Source: an uncultured Bacteroidales bacterium (lineage in GTDB: Bacteria > Bacteroidota > Bacteroidia > Bacteroidales > P3). From it: a stretch of DNA of 16,734 bases. The stretch is taken from contig CALCUN010000122.1 in NCBI GenBank assembly GCA_937906975.1, forward strand, positions 1 through 16,734, given 5' to 3'. Each line of letters begins with the position of its first letter. Positions within the stretch are counted from its first letter, which is position 1. The notes beneath the pieces are model-generated. The model searched no databases, was not told the DNA's origin, and saw only the letters and a program-made list of their open reading frames with translations. Of this stretch, positions 16,320 through 16,734 are shown piece after piece. The translations under genes were made by a program, and so were the position numbers.

Positions 16320-16532
16320 CTAATCATTCAAATGTTCAATTTGCCATTTTTGCCATCTGCCTTCTAAATTTAGATATACAAGTGTTCCATATATTCCTAC
16401 AAATTCTGACAAATATTTCTCATAAGAAATTTCATCTTTATTTTTATAATACATATCACGCAAATCTTTTACTGTTTTCAAATTAGAAAATATTTTTTCT
16501 AAATTTTCTTCATCAATTGTAATCTGAACCAT
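16320..16532 (-). CDS. 70-residue soluble protein, unknown function
   Basis: This protein starts at ATG 16530-16532 and is mostly charged and helical (residues 1-45: MVQITIDEENLEKIF... KDEISYEKYLSEF), followed by VGIYGTLVYLNLEGRWQKWQ. There is no signal peptide, membrane segment or cysteine. I do not recognise its family. GGAGGTGA precedes the ATG by 3 nt, a near-perfect match to the anti-Shine-Dalgarno, which strongly supports translation. It is the first gene of the operon running to the thioredoxin-like lipoprotein, driven by the sigma-70-like promoter at 16563-16591. Confidence 0.72.
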   Translation of the reverse strand: MVQITIDEENLEKIFSNLKTVKDLRDMYYKNKDEISYEKYLSEFVGIYGTLVYLNLEGRWQKWQIEHLND

Positions 16533-16535
16533 CTT

Positions 16536-16543
16536 TCACCTCC
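16536..16543 (-). promoter_or_regulatory. Near-perfect Shine-Dalgarno GGAGGTGA
   Basis: The minus strand reads GGAGGTGA, complementary to UCACCUCC at the 3' end of 16S rRNA, 3 nt before the ATG of the 70-aa gene. This fixes the start. Most other starts in the window lack such a site. Confidence 0.78.
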
Positions 16544-16562
16544 GTTTTTGTTTTATATATTT

Positions 16563-16591
16563 ATTTTACATCAGAAAATAATATTAGTCAA
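16563..16591 (-). promoter_or_regulatory. Sigma-70-like promoter TTGACT-N17-TAAAAT
   Basis: On the minus strand TTGACT (16586-16591) is followed after exactly 17 nt by TAAAAT (16563-16568), each 5/6 to the enterobacterial or Firmicutes consensus. A start near 16556 would give a leader of about 24 nt. The other promoters proposed in this window are TAnnTTTG-type. The region is A/T-rich, so coincidence is possible. Confidence 0.5.
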
Positions 16592-16619
16592 TATGACATT
16601 CTTCTTAATTATTATGTAA

Positions 16620-16649
16620 AAAATAAGGGGTCATTTGACCCCTTATTTT
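16620..16649 (-). terminator. Intrinsic terminator of the right-edge gene
   Basis: A 14-bp perfect stem (16620-16633 with 16636-16649, core AAGGGGTCA) has a tight loop. On the minus strand it is followed by a U-run from the A-tract at 16618-16623. It overlaps the stop codon of the partial gene at 16648-16650. Confidence 0.88.
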
Positions 16650-16734
16650 ATTTTTCTTTCAATTCTTTGTAAGCATCTAAAATATTAGTTGCTGTTACAT
16701 ACATGAAACGAGCATTTGTAAGAGCCATACGAAT
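16648..16734 (-). CDS. C-terminal fragment of an unidentified protein
   Basis: The minus strand is open from the window edge to TAA at 16648-16650, giving 28 residues that end TNILDAYKELKEK; the rest is beyond the window. The terminator hairpin directly at its stop supports a real gene end. The fragment is too short to identify. Confidence 0.75.
   Translation of the reverse strand: MRMALTNARFMYVTATNILDAYKELKEK

Noticed and set aside
16320..16532. Toxin-antitoxin or prophage identity for the two small genes
   Set aside because: Neither protein shows a recognisable toxin, antitoxin or phage motif, and they are chained to a metabolic enzyme.

Overview
The window looks like chromosomal DNA from a low-GC member of the Bacteroidota, most likely Bacteroidales. 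The evidence is the gene families: a membrane-anchored PpiD-like foldase of about 700 residues, an S41 protease with a long charged tail, a Bacteroidales-type transglutaminase-like protein, a PorT-like beta-barrel, a DUF6078-like protein and a 634-residue PurF-like enzyme. Several gene starts are also preceded by the Bacteroidota -7 promoter element TAnnTTTG, and most starts lack a clear Shine-Dalgarno sequence.

Layout. Positions 1-224 are non-coding: a two-copy repeat that may be an insertion-sequence end remnant, a 21-nt tandem repeat, and the terminator of the ppiD-like gene (225-2354, minus). Mirror-image promoters lie between it and a rightward envelope operon at 2522-7361: S41 protease, transglutaminase-like protein and outer-membrane barrel, with gaps of 19 and 0 nt. 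A palindromic array at 7368-7437 ends this operon and also the convergent DUF6078-like gene (7445-7873, minus). A divergent AAA/DUF234 ATPase (8002-9324, plus) has an unusual inverted-repeat leader. A bidirectional terminator at 9339-9370 closes it.

From 9375 to 16532 everything is on the minus strand. In transcription order it runs: a 70-aa unknown protein, a 50-aa one-helix membrane protein, a GNAT-like/SDR epimerase fusion, a thioredoxin-like lipoprotein, RecA, an NAD synthetase whose amidase domain appears to lack its catalytic cysteine, and the PurF-like amidotransferase. The right edge cuts an unidentified minus-strand gene, of which the last 28 codons and the terminator are present.

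How the genes fit together. The left half is mostly envelope biology: folding (PpiD-like), proteolysis (S41), a secreted transglutaminase-like protein and a barrel. The right half is mostly core metabolism and DNA repair. No complete defence island, prophage or CRISPR array is visible. The most notable points are the Leu-for-Cys change in NadE, the GNAT-SDR fusion with overlapping small genes, a sigma-70-like promoter and near-perfect Shine-Dalgarno in front of that operon (unusual beside Bacteroidota promoters), and the two mutually exclusive hairpins at the 5' end of the ATPase transcript.
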